From Globodera rostochiensis (Eukaryota > Nematoda > Chromadorea > Rhabditida > Heteroderidae), in NCBI GenBank assembly GCA_018350325.1, contig JAEVLN010000023.1, positions 931,001 through 995,000 on the forward strand: DNA of 64,000 nt, given 5' to 3'. A program made the position numbers and the translations under genes. Below are positions 45,759-56,760 of this stretch, piece by piece. The notes beneath the pieces were generated by a model. The model was not told where the DNA came from. It did not search any database and saw nothing but the letters and a program-made list of their open reading frames with translations. Position 1 is the stretch's first letter, and each line of letters opens with the position of its first letter.

Positions 45759-48095
45759 ATGCCAATTTCGACCGAGTCATCCAATGGAGGTGACATAACA
45801 GCTGATCAGGGTAAGAAAATTGAGATTTATTAACATTTATTAAATTATTGGCAATGTTTACACAGAATTTTTGTGGCCAACTTTGATTAATTTGGACTCG
45901 GCCAAAGAATTGCGTCTTTTACGGGACAGAATTGCCCAATTGGAACGCCAACAAGAGGTCAATTCTCCAAATTCAAGCGCCAGCTTCGATTTGGTGGCAC
46001 AAAATGAAAATGGTAAAAAATGCTAAATACAAAATCTAAGCTTTATTTAATTTTTCTCATTTTCATAAATGAGAGATGAGGTGGACACTTTGTACAGTCA
46101 AAACGAAATTGAGCCGAACAATGACAAAGAATCCATAGCTGATCATGAGGAGGAACAAACAAATCCCGATCAATTGGAAGTGAGTTTTGTTTTTTCTCAT
46201 GGAAATACAGACTTTTACTGTCTCTGTCGGGTCCAATATATAATTTTGTAAATTTTTTGAGATTTTAAGTTTTTGAGTTTAGCATTTTCAGGAAAAGATC
46301 AAGCAAATCGAATTAGAATTGAAGGGCATGAAGCGGTTGAAGGAAGAAGTGAGTGCAAAAATGGAGGAGTATCAGAAACAACAGCAAGTGGCAATTGATG
46401 GCAAAATTGGCAAGGATGAGAATTCGGCTGCAGTTTCAATTCCGGGTCAATGGTGGCGATGCGGTAAGAACATTTAAACTTTTCTTAAAAATTTGTTAGC
46501 CAACCTTTTGGACTTACACAGATCCTTATCGAATCGCGGGCGCAATTGTCCTATTTATTTTTGTCATTTATACGGCCCATCGATTGAATGAGCAAAATGA
46601 AAATCGTCTCAAAATGAATGGTAAATGTATTAAACTGGCAATAAATTTATTTTGAATTTTTAAGCGACTGTTGTCGCCGAATTAGAGGGGCAGAAACTGT
46701 CGAATGCTTTCAAATTCACTGAAATTGAACAGAAGAATGACAAACTGGAGAAGTATCAGAAAGAACAGCAACAGAACATGGAGGAGTATAAGAAAGAACA
46801 GAAACTGAACATTAGCGACTTGCAGAAGACAGTTGCCACGTTCAGAAAAATAGGTAATTACGGTCTAAAATTTCGTTCAGAGTTCGGAAATTTTCTGGCC
46901 TTTTGGACCTCAGTTTTAGCTTTAATATTTAAAAAAATGAAAATATATTTCTTTAGTGCCGCCCAATCGATGGGATTCCGCTGTATGTCACGACAAACTC
47001 GCGCTCATTGGGCCCGATCGATTGATTGTCCAACATAATGGAAAGCTATGGGGTAAACATTATTCTGTTAAAATGATTTGATTGTTTAGGTAAATAATTT
47101 TTGAATTAACTAACTCACTTTTCAGGGTGGAACTCTGTGCTCGCTGAACAGCCAGTGCCGAAAAATCCTTACTTCGAAGTGCAAATCCTACGGAACAAAG
47201 GGTAGATTTATAAATACTATAAAACATTTGTGCTTATTAAATATTATTATTATATTTAAGCGCTATTTTGATTGGACTTGCGAGCAAACAAATGCCATTG
47301 GACAAACATGGTGGAGATCACGAAGGCACTTACGGATACTCAAACTGGGGCAAATTTTGGGGTCACGAAGTTGAGGGCTGTTTCTACGACGAAGGGCGTC
47401 CTTACATCACTGGAAAGCCCGAATTTGAGGAAGGCGACGTCGTCGGCTGCGGCGTTAATTTAAAAAATGGCCAAATTATTTACACGTTAAACGGGGAGCG
47501 TTTGGGTGAGAAAGAATACCAATTTTGGGGGCAATTCATTTTTAAAAAGCTGCGCAAATGTCGTTTTTGACTTGTGGTGCAAATGTCCGGACACCGTTTC
47601 TTGCTTACGGGAGGGGGGGGGGGGGGGGTATCTGACCTCCCGTTTAACCAATTAGGGAGCCCGGAATTCGAAAGTTCCAGAAATCTTTTTTATTGCACAA
47701 ATTGTTCAAAAATGCACGAAAAGGACAAAAAGTATCATCGCCAAAGGATTCGTGGACATTGTAGCAGGGATGGGCAAAATAATAAAAGCCGAAACCCGAA
47801 ATTCAGAAACCTCAAAAATCCCGAAATTTCCGAAACCCAAAAATCCCGAAATCCGAAATTTTGCCAATCCCTGATATGTAGTGTTGAGTTTTGGAATTAT
47901 TTCCGCCTAACTTTTTATAGACTGAAAAGGGGGGAAACCGACTCTAATATGTAATTGCTTTTTGCAGAAACTGCCGGTTTGTTTGTCGATTCTGCCGCCG
48001 ATTTGTTTCCATGCGTTTCGTTGGCCAGGCGTGGCACAAAAATTGAAGCGAATTTTGGCCCGGATTTCCAATTTAACATTGCCAATGGCATTTAG
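45759..48095 (+). CDS. SPRY (B30.2) protein with coiled coils and one TM (435 aa, ten exons)
   Basis: Exons 45759-45810, 45866-46012, 46076-46179, 46292-46463, 46522-46620, 46665-46853, 46957-47052, 47126-47201, 47261-47505 and 47968-48095 give 436 codons in one frame, all GT-AG. Residues 1-100 are acidic with a short coiled coil ([18 protein letters not shown]). A second lies near [16 protein letters not shown], a hydrophobic segment [13 protein letters not shown] at about 165-177 follows, and a Gln/Lys-rich coiled coil ([17 protein letters not shown]) precedes the SPRY domain (255-435: [83 protein letters not shown]). No signal peptide. SPRY domains bind protein partners; in RanBPM-type proteins they act in CTLH ubiquitin ligases. 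Intron 9 holds a G17-like run. Confidence 0.88.
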
Positions 48096-48721
48096 AAACT
48101 GAAAACCGAGGATTTGTGGTTTTTTTTGTCAAAGATTACGGTCGTTTTATCTTTTTGTTTCTTTGTCGATTAAAGCATTTATCAATTCGTTTTTTTCGAA
48201 TTTATCAATTTTTTGGGGTTTTTTTTTTTTTGTAAATTTAAAGGAATGGGAGTGGTAAGATAGGCAGCGCCGGAAATATTTTTAAAATTTTTGCTGCAAA
48301 TTGTTCGACTTTCGAAAAGTTTGGCGATTTTCTTGATGTGATTCTCTGGGCTTGGCTAAAATCAGGGGCGCCGGTAAATTGCTCTCCGTGAGAAAAAATA
48401 AAAATGGCAAAATTCATCCCACAATTTTTCTATTTACCTTTTCTTTCATCACCACTGCTAGCCATAAACAGGAAAGAGTGGCTTAGGCCTAAGCCTAACG
48501 CGCCCGAGCCAGGGTGGCTTAGGCCTAACGAACCCCAAGTCTAACTTTTCCTCTGTTAGTTTTAATTCAGTCCAAAAATATTTTTTAAAATCGGAAATAG
48601 TTTAAAAGGTCTTTAAAAATTGTTTACTCCTCCAATAGACACTCACCGAATGTTATAAGAAACCAAATTTAGGTACTTGTGGGTTATGTGACCCAAAAAA
48701 TTTTTTTTTTTTAAAGACGTT
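48096..48721. other. 3' flank of the SPRY gene and a TTAGGCCTAAGCC repeat
   Basis: 48481-48537 contains TTAGGCCTAAGCCTAACGCG and CAGGGTGGCTTAGGCCTAAC, the same palindromic motif found in the MITE interior at 33055-33105, in opposite orientation. No gene seen. Confidence 0.5.
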
Positions 48722-48808
48722 TCAATTGGTATCAACGGGCTCAAAGAGTGTTGTTGTCGTGACTTGCAGCCGATTCCCATCGATTTTGAAGGGTTAGTCT
48801 TAAGGGAA
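48722..48808 (-). pseudogene. SPRY first-core-exon fragment
   Basis: The minus strand reads LTLQNRWESAASHDNNTLFE followed by a decayed end. It corresponds to the exon at 53330-53431. The neighbouring exons are absent. Confidence 0.6.
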
Positions 48809-50354
48809 TCAAATTTTTTTGTTTTTCAAAATATTAAAAGCCCAAATGGATGCTTAAAGGTGGGAAAATTCTAATGGCACTTAATTTCCTCATTTCATTT
48901 TGTTTTAGTTGGGGCTACTATGGCCGCTCTCGCTGAATGTTTGCGGGCACCACCGTACTGATTAATGTTTCTCTATGAAAAAGTCGAGGGCATTTTTCGT
49001 AATATGCGGGAGGAAAATGATTTGATGGACACCAACGATCAAGTTTGGGCACGCGCATTCTTTATTCATGGTAAAAGGTGACCTGTTTTTTTATTGTTTT
49101 TCAGCGCGCTTTTATGAAAAAATATTTCTTTTTTTTTCGTAATAAGTAATTCGTAACAGCCAAAACGCCGTAAAAGTAAGTAATTCGTAACTCGTAATTA
49201 CGAGCACCCCTGATGCCAATGGTGGGGGGGGGGGAATAATGGACGACTTTTTATTTTAACAAAAAATTCTCGATTTAAGGCAATACGGCACTGGATGAAG
49301 CTGTAGAAACTGGACATGGGGAAATTATGGAACTTCTGGCTCTGCATATTATTAAATGAATGGTTAAAGAAAGAACCCTGGGGCGCCATATTTCCAAGAA
49401 ACTTGAACAAAATAATAAAATAAATTTGGTTTTTTCTACAATAAAAATAGCGACTTTTCGGATTTGACTCATTGATTTTGACAGCAAAAGGTCAACATTG
49501 TCTAGAAATTGCTAAAAATTTGTGCAAAATAGCAAATGTGTTCATTTTTTCTGAAAAAATAGGTTGAATAATAGAGCCTCACGCTTTTGGAGCCCTGCGG
49601 AAAAAATAGGCAAAAACCTCAAAATAGCATCCCTGTTTATTTACATTGTCGTATTTTTAAAATTTTGGTTGCAATATGACCATATAAGAGATGTAATCGG
49701 ATGCCAATAAAAGGCCCGGATTCGTAATTCCGGCAAATTTTGAAATCATAGAAATTTAACTATTCAAATTTCAATTTTTAACAGCTCGACTTTACTCAAC
49801 CTCCAAGGCCATTCAGAGACAAGAAAATGTTCATACTAAGGAATGTGTAAGCTGTATTAGCAAAATCTGAAAACCTTTTTTATCAAATAATTTCTAATAT
49901 TTCTTAGAATTCTTATCATTTTATTTTGGTATTTTTTGCAATTAATTTTTGGAGTCATTTGTCCAAGTTTTACTTAATTAAAGCCAAAGCTCGTTTTCAT
50001 ATTTAAATGGCGCAAGACTTGGAACGACCCGCGGTACTCAAAAATAAGCAATTAATTGAGTAAAATCTTTGGCGTTCGTAAATTATACGGTGCGGTACGT
50101 TTGAGTGTGGCCGTTTGAGTGTGGCCGTTTGAGTATGGCGCCGTTTGAGTGTGGCCGTTTGAGTATGAAGTCAAAAATGGACCTTTCAGTGTCAAATTTT
50201 AAAACATGTGAAAAGGAATGATTCGCCATTTTTTTACAATTTATTTTCAGAAAGGAAAAAGATGTTCTAAGATTCATTCAATAAAGTATCAGAATAACAA
50301 TCAATATTTGAACAAAGCATTAAAACAGTAATAAAAAGAAACGTAATCACGGAT
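48809..50354. other. No recognisable gene; small GTTTGAGTGTGGCC repeat
   Basis: Positions 50096-50165 contain four copies of GTTTGAGTGTGGCC. A short frame near 48975-49070 (FLYEKVEGIFRNMREENDL) has no recognised family. Confidence 0.4.
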
Positions 50355-50618
50355 TCATATTGTAATTGTAAGAGATGCCCTGAAGGAATTCAATGATTGC
50401 TTGATGATTGGGACTGCATATTGGTGATCATTATTGCCCGGGTTTACAGGTGCATAACGTTGAATGAGTTCAAAGATACGGCGGTCGGCTTCGCGAAATT
50501 TCTGCCTCTTCTTCGCCGCTTGATGACCTTTGCAAATTTTTGAAGTTATTATATTTTTTTGTATACCAGCAATGAACTGGGAGAACACAGAATATTGGCG
50601 TTTTCTTTTAAGTTCCAT
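50355..50618 (-). CDS. Hypothetical basic ORF (87 codons)
   Basis: An uninterrupted minus-strand ORF beginning MELKRKRQYSVFSQFIAG, with a basic middle (KGHQAAKKRQKFREADRRI). No domain, no paralogue in the window, and no clear splice context. It could be chance or a short exon. Confidence 0.2.
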   Translation of the reverse strand: MELKRKRQYSVFSQFIAGIQKNIITSKICKGHQAAKKRQKFREADRRIFELIQRYAPVNPGNNDHQYAVPIIKQSLNSFRASLTITI

Positions 50619-50679
50619 AGTTATAAGAATTTTTTTTAGGTTTCAAGGTTTTTATTAGATTGATTCCAATAGAAATTTA

Positions 50680-51265
50680 GAGGATGCCCAAAAGTTCCAC
50701 GTCAGCCATTACCCGCTTAAAGCAGCCCCTGTCATATGCAAAGTGCAATTCAGATTTATCGACCAATATCTCTGCTTCTGTGGCCATATACTCTGCCTAA
50801 GGGCGCTTCTTCCATACATTACATTAGCCCTAATGCTTCAACCCCCCCCCCCCCCAAAAAAAATTGGCATAAACAGGGGGCCCCAAATGCCGAGAAATTC
50901 TGGCATATTCTTTGTTTGAGTAAGGTAATGTATATGTAAAAAAACCATTTAAGCCAACGCATTCTCTCGCGACCCTCCGGGCGCTTCTTCCATACAATAC
51001 ATTAGCCCTAATGCTTCAACCCCCCCCCCCCAAAAAAAATTGGCATAAACAGGCGGCCTCAAATGCCGCGACCATTTCTGGCATATTCATTTTGGAGTAA
51101 GGCAATCTTTTCGTAAATGCCAAAGCATTCTCTCGCGTCCCCTCCACTCTCTTCGTTGGCAATGCTATTTTGAAACAAAGGCCTTCTAAGCCTGCGATTT
51201 AAGGCGTATAAAAGCGGTGGCATGCAGCAGAAAGCCATCATTCAAAACCATTTTATTACTTCAAA
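50680..51265 (+). promoter_or_regulatory. Promoter region of the chimeric gene (dispersed family promoter), TATA box at 51207-51214
   Basis: The block matches the upstream regions at 25637-26070 and 18225-18640 (CTCTTCGTTGGCAATGC, ATGCAAAGTGCAATTCAG and others). TATAAAAG at 51207 is 59 bp before the ATG. A segment of about 180 bp with GGGCGCTTCTTCCATACA and a C-run followed by AAAATTGGCATAAACAGG is duplicated (from about 50800 and from about 50979). Confidence 0.65.
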
Positions 51266-54200
51266 ATGCCCACTTTTCTCTTCTTGGCCGCAATTTGCTT
51301 GCTTGTGGCCGCTTCCTTTCTGTTGGAGACGGGTCAGAAAAAATTTGTTTCAAAATTAAAAATTTGGCGCAATATTTCATCGCTTTCAGTGTGTGGGGTG
51401 ACTAACAAAAATTTATTTAAATAAATCGAAATATTTTAATTTAAATTTTTGACTGACTCACGTAGAGAATTCAGATGCATCGCCAAAAAACAAAAAACTC
51501 GAAAAAGGATCATCCAGTTCTGGCAAAGCTCAATCAACCCCAGGTAAAAGTTTAAAATAGTTTATTTATCTATTTATTTTTTAATTTTAATTACCTATAG
51601 GAATAGGAACATTAATTATTCGCCTTAATTAATTTAGCTACGATTATAAATAACAAATTTTGTAAAGTGCCAAAAGCAAACTCTTCGGCGGGGCGGACGG
51701 GCGATAGTGCGGACGTTTACTTTTTGGTGGGAGACGAAAAAGAGGCGAGTTTGGGAATAGATTAAATATTTGGATTTATTTATGCTTAAATTCTTTTTTT
51801 TCTAATTTTTTTGTTTGAATTCGAAGCTTTTGCCGGCACATAAAGCGATTATGGAGAAAGCCTCCGACGTTTTTGTGGCAATGTTTCGTTTTGACGAGGC
51901 AAATGCAAAGGCCGCCGCTGCCGCTGGGACCGGCGCGGAAAATTTATTTAATTTTTTTGAAAATAATTTTTAGGCCCTTCGGAAGAGATTAAGCCCGTGG
52001 AAGTGCCAGACGAGGAGGTGGGCGTGTTCAAGGCGATGTTAGCCTTCATTTACGCCAAAGATTTGAGTGGACTGAACGAAGAAAATGCAATTTCTGTGCT
52101 TTATGCGGGTGAATTTTATGAAAGTGAACCGCTAATTCCTTTTTTTGCAATTTAACTTGAAATATAATTATGGTGAAATTTATTAAAAATTACCTTAGAA
52201 AATTTCAAATACAAAAATGTTTTTAATGCATTTAATTGTCTTTTAGCCGACAAATATAATCTTCCTGAACTTGTCAAAGCATGTTTGAACTTCATATGGA
52301 AGCTGAATGTTTTTTTCGCATTTGAACAGGCTCGCTTTTTTAGAGAAAAGGTGAGGAATGTTTTTTCTATCGGGACAGTAAAGAATAGGCAAAATGTTAG
52401 CCCCGGGTGGGACTCGAACCCACGTCCTCCACCCAATCCGTGGGCAGCTCTTCCAACTGGGGCGTCCCATTAGCCTGCTTCTTTATGGATGATCTTTTTT
52501 CCCCGCCATAGGCGTTTTAACCGTTCGCTTCCAACCAGCGGAACACTCAAATCCTTACAGGACTTTGCGCGTCGGTGTTTGGATTACATCGATGAGAACG
52601 CGCAAACTTTGATCCTCTTGGAAGAGTTTTTGCAAATTGATCAGCAATTATTGTGTGATATTCTGGGCCGTGACGAGTTGATGATCAACGAAGAAATTGC
52701 AATTTGGAATGCCGTAAATTTATAAAAAATAATAAAACAAATTAAAATGATTTTAACTTTTTTTAAAATTAATATTTATTATTTCGTTTAAAATAATTAG
52801 GCACTTCGCTGGGCGGACGAAAAATGCCATCAAAATGGGGAAGAGCCTTCGGCGGCGAATAGACGCGCAATGCTCGGCCCGGCACTTTTCAAAATTCGTT
52901 TTCCGCTCATTCCAAAAGAGGATTTTTCTGAGAATATTGGTTGGCACCTTTTTCGGGACCTTTCATTTCTTTTGGATTTAAATACGGTTGACGACCACCT
53001 GCGCTTTTGACAGTTCCGTCCGGAGTGTTGACGGATGCCGAAAAGCTCAGCATTTTGCTGCACAATTTGCATCCGGGCCGCGCTCTGCCCGAGCAGTACC
53101 AGCTGCAATTCCCAACTAATGTGCGTGCCACCAAATCGGGTAGGCTAAAGAGAGGACTTGTACATTTTCTACAACTTTTGTGCCATTCTTTTTCCGAAAA
53201 AACAGATTTTAGGTTTTTGAACATGTTGAAAGCATAAATAACGTTGAAAGGGATTTAGAAAAAACAAAATTTAAAAAATATTCCTAGGTTAATGCTTATA
53301 AAAAGTGGCACTTTTTGAAGTTTTCTTAGGACTAACCCTTCAAAATCGATGGGATTCCGCTGCATGCCACGACCAACTCGCGCTCATCGGGCCCAATGGA
53401 TTGATTGTCCAACATACTGGAGAGTATTCGGGTAAATCTTTATTCTGTTAAAGTGATTTGATTAAAAAGTATGTAAAAATTCACAACATTTTTGAATTAA
53501 CAAACTATTCAGGGCATCGCTCTGTGCTCGCTGAACGGCCAATTCCAAAAGAGAATTTAGGAATTTTCTACTACGAAACGAAAATTTTAGTGAAAAACGA
53601 GTAAGTTAAATAAATAAATATTTTAACTTCAAAATGTTAGAAGCATTTTCCTATAAAATTATATTTAGCATTTTTTCCATTGGGCTCGCGGCCAAACAAA
53701 TGTCATTGGAGAAATTCGTTGGACTTGACGAAGGCTCTTACGCATACGCAAGCTATGGAACTTTTTGGGGTCACGAGGCTGAGGGATGTTCCCACTTCAA
53801 TGAACCTCCTTTCAACTGGGGAAAGCCCAAAATCCGCGTCGGTGACGTCATCGGATGCGGCGTAAATTTGGCGTCTCGCCAAATCATTTACACAAAAAAT
53901 GGACGGCGTTTGGGTGAGAAAAAAAAAGAATTAAAATTAAGGATGAACATATAGTAAACGCCGCCCCACTCCAAAAGGGCATACCTAAATGATATACCGG
54001 TCGCTTTGTCTCAACGAGCTAAGACCGGGAAAATTGGTCTTAATAGTAAGTTGCGGAAATGCGTTTAAACCGATTTTTGAACCATTGGCCAAAATGGATA
54101 TTTTTGACCTAAATTAAAGGGCAATTTCATTTCGAGAAAACGCCAAATTTGTACATTTTTATTTGCTTTATTTTATTTGTTTGTTTTTGCAGAAACTACC

Positions 54201-54308
54201 GGGTTGCTTGTTGATTCTGCCGCCGAATTGTTTCCATGCGTTTCGTTGTTTCATCCGGGCGACAAAATTGAAGCCAACTTTGGGCCGAAATTTGAATTCA
54301 AATTCTGA
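51266..54308 (+). CDS. Candidate chimeric gene: signal peptide, linker, BTB-BACK, SPRY (523 aa, 14 exons)
   Basis: Exons 51266-51332, 51390-51397, 51468-51543, 51638-51744, 51827-51932, 51974-52108, 52247-52350, 52561-52713, 52801-52939, 53014-53139, 53330-53431, 53513-53600, 53669-53913 and 54193-54308 total 1572 nt (524 codons) with no internal stop. Residues 1-25 are the signal peptide ([18 protein letters not shown]), then a Ser/Lys linker, BTB (about 73-170: [34 protein letters not shown]), BACK (about 170-325: [38 protein letters not shown]) and SPRY (about 341-523). The introns after exons 4 and 5 have GC donors (GCGAGT, GCGCGG); the rest are GT-AG. It could instead be three adjacent gene remnants: reading through the exon 10 donor ends at a stop at 53237. 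If spliced as drawn, it is a secreted BTB-SPRY protein. Confidence 0.55.
52399..52465 (-). tRNA. Degenerate tRNA-like sequence (pseudo-tRNA or SINE head) in an intron
   Basis: On the minus strand there is a perfect T-arm, GTGGG-TTCGAGT-CCCAC, preceded by a D-arm-like AGTTGGAAGAGC and followed by CCGGGGC, which pairs partly with GCCCCAG. The anticodon arm is imperfect and position 33 is not U, so a working tRNA is unlikely. It lies inside the intron 52351-52560. Confidence 0.5.
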
Positions 54309-54609
54309 TCTTAATGGCTAATTAGTCTTATGAATGACACCCACCCGATCAGCACAATGCTTACCAAAAAAGCTGGCGGTGCTTAAATTTGTTTTAAAAA
54401 GATGATTTTTACGAGTTAGCTAAGAAAGTTGGATTTTTTCAGGGATTCGTTTGCGAAGATTGTTTTGTCCAAAAATTGAGCATTTTTTACAAATTTTCTT
54501 AGTTTCAATTCATAAAATTAAATTAAAACAAATATACAGTTTTAAAATGTGTGGAACGGGCACAAAAAAGTTATTGCAAAAAAAAAATCGGTCAAAAATT
54601 TCTATATAT
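54309..54609. other. 3' flank of the chimeric gene; no gene seen
   Basis: AT-rich. GGGCACAAAAAAGTTATTGC with AATCGGTCAAAAATTTCTAT at 54558-54610 recurs at 55578-55627. Confidence 0.4.
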
Positions 54610-55033
54610 GTTATTAGGGTTGGACAAAAACGGGTATCCGGAACCGGGACCGGTATCCGGGTGTTTTTGACAAATTATCCGGGACCGGTATCCGGGTGTC
54701 CAGGATCCGGGATACCCGGTATCCGGGGGTTGGATCCGGGCGGGTTAAGCACCCCTAATGGTGGTATTTTTAGAGATTTTTTTTTGATGGTGTTAGTATA
54801 TAACAAATGCAAAAATTCTAAAAAGTTTAGCAAAAATCTAATTTCGAACTTTCCTTAGTGAAATTTGATTTTTTACCAAATTTTAATTAATATTTTCAAA
54901 AATTGAAAATTATCCGGTATCCGGACGGATATCCGGCTGTAAATTACTACCCGGTACCGGTATCCGGGTGTCGAGGAACCGGTGGAACCGCTATCCGGGG
55001 GACCCGGATAATATCCGGTCTTGCCAACCCTAG
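54610..55033. repeat. CCGGATA-rich dispersed repeat (copy 2) and related tract
   Basis: 54616-54745 is a GGTATCCGG-rich tract. 54895-55033 is the inverted counterpart of 17941-18095, sharing ACCGGTGGAACCGCTATCCG and GGACGGATATCCGGCTG. About 150 bp of unrelated AT-rich sequence separates the two tracts. Confidence 0.7.
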
Positions 55034-55715
55034 TTAAAACCTGAAAATCCGCCCTATAATAATAAGGATTTTTTTTAATTTGAGTTTTCACAATTCAATT
55101 TTTGCTTTTTTTCAGCTACCAACTGAATTAACGGCCATTCGGATAACCTGAAGTTGTGATTCGATTTTTTTATTTTTGTTCCATTATCTTTTGGCATTTA
55201 CAAATCATTACCATATTTTATGACAAGAATGTTGAGGGCATGATATATAGGCTGCGAAAATGGGGTCGACTCTCGCACAATGAGATTTAATTAATCGAAT
55301 GGGCGCCTTTTGCTTAAAAATAACTTTAGCCTTTTTTCCGACATTTTCTAATTTAGATTTTGAAAATTCTGTTCTCAACTTATTAATTTGGGGCATTTCG
55401 GGGGGGGGGGGGAGGGGGAGGAGAGAGAGAAGCCTATTCTCTGCCATCGTCGTCTGTCGCGGATCAGATTCGCGCCAAACCGAACCGAGAAATTCGGTCA
55501 CCATTTTAGTTCGGTTAACCGAGTCGTTCGGTTTTGTTTTAGTAAAAGTTCGGCGGCTACAAATCTGTGTGTAGAACGGGTACAAAAAAGTTATGGCAAA
55601 AAAAATCGGTCAAAAATTTCTATATATGTCATCATCAAAGTCACAAACAAAATTGGTCATAGTAAACATTATTTGTAAATATTTAACATAAAAAAGAATT
55701 ATCAAAATTTCAGTT
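55034..55715. other. No recognisable gene
   Basis: ORFs on both strands at 55208-55678 lack a recognised domain. There is a long G-run at 55399-55410. Confidence 0.4.
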
Positions 55716-56112
55716 TATAACGCGTTTGCCCAGACTCGCTTTATTGGAGAAGAGGTGGGGGGGGGGGCAAATTATAATTGATTTTATTGTCTTTTTTTAA
55801 ATATTATAAATAATTATTTTTATTATTTCGGGACTTTGCTCGACGCTATCAAGTAACTGTAATAATATGTAAATATTAAATATATTTTTGGAATTAAACG
55901 ATTTCTAAAATGTACCGTAACATGTACACAAAGAAAAAGTTGGAACACCCGGCACTTTTCAAAATTCGTTTTCCCCTCATTTCACAAGAGGACTTTTCTG
56001 AGAATATTGGTTGGACACCTTTTTGGGGATCTTTCATTTCTTTTTGATTTAAAATACGGTCGCTTTTGACAGTTCCGTCCGGAGTGTTGACGAGTGACGA
56101 GAAGCTCAGCAG
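55716..56112 (+). pseudogene. BTB-BACK fragment
   Basis: [20 protein letters not shown] (about 55947-56010) splices by the same GTTGGACACC...TTTTGACAG intron as in the chimeric gene to VPSGVLTSDEKLSSS (to about 56112), where a minisatellite replaces the family sequence. Upstream, ACTCGCTTTATTGGAGAAGAG (near 55733) is a remnant of the ARLLGEE exon end. Confidence 0.7.
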
Positions 56113-56149
56113 CAGCATATGGCCCCAAAACCGAGCGGGTACCAAAACC

Positions 56150-56760
56150 GAGCGGTCTTTGATCATGCCGCCACCAAACCTAAGCCTATTGGAGGGGGTC
56201 TGCCCTTTGATCATGCCGCCACCAAACCTAAACCTATGGGAGGGGTCCAACCCGTTGACCTTACCACCACCAAACCCAAACCTATTGGAGGGGTCCAACC
56301 CTTTGATCATGCCGCCACTCAACTTAAACCCATTGGGGCTTTGATCATGCCGCCTTCTACCTGATCCCAAAAGCGAGACTATTCAGTCCCAACAAAACCG
56401 AGCGGGTACCAAAAGCGAGCGGGTACCAAAACCGCGCGGGTACGGCGCGGCCAAAAAGGGCGCGGGTACCCAAACCTATTGGAGGGGTCAGATCCTTTGA
56501 TCTTGCCGCCACAAAGCCAAAACCTATTTGAGGGGTCGGGGTCTTTGATCATGCAGCCCAAACCAAAACCTATTGGGTCCTTTGATCTTGCCGCCCCAAA
56601 CCAAAACCTATTGGGCCCTTTGAACTTACCGCCACCAGACCAAAAGCTGGAATCGCCCGGCCAAAACCGTCCGGGTACCGTCGCCCTTTGATCATGCCGC
56701 CTTCTACCTGATCCCAAAAGCGAGACATTTCAGTCCCAAACAAACCGCGCGGGGTTAGCG
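56150..56760. repeat. About 45-57-bp minisatellite (CCTATTGGAGGGGTC / TTTGATCATGCCGCC type)
   Basis: Irregular units combine CCAAACCTATTGGAGGGGTC with TTTGATCATGCCGCCACCAA. Several frames stay open (minus-strand GGGMIKGLDPSNRFGFGG period). Similar units recur at 57585-57790 and, inverted, in the right arm at 62600-62810 and 63640-63990. Confidence 0.8.

Noticed and set aside
53007..53237. BTB C-terminus ending at the 53237 stop as the true gene end
   Set aside because: Kept as an alternative only. The tail after ATKSG has no family resemblance, whereas the donor at 53140 leads in phase to the SPRY exons; transcripts must decide.
55894..56717. Glycine-rich ORFs (GGGMIKGLDPSNRF period) as a structural protein
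   Set aside because: They follow a minisatellite, occur on both strands, and are mirrored in the palindrome.
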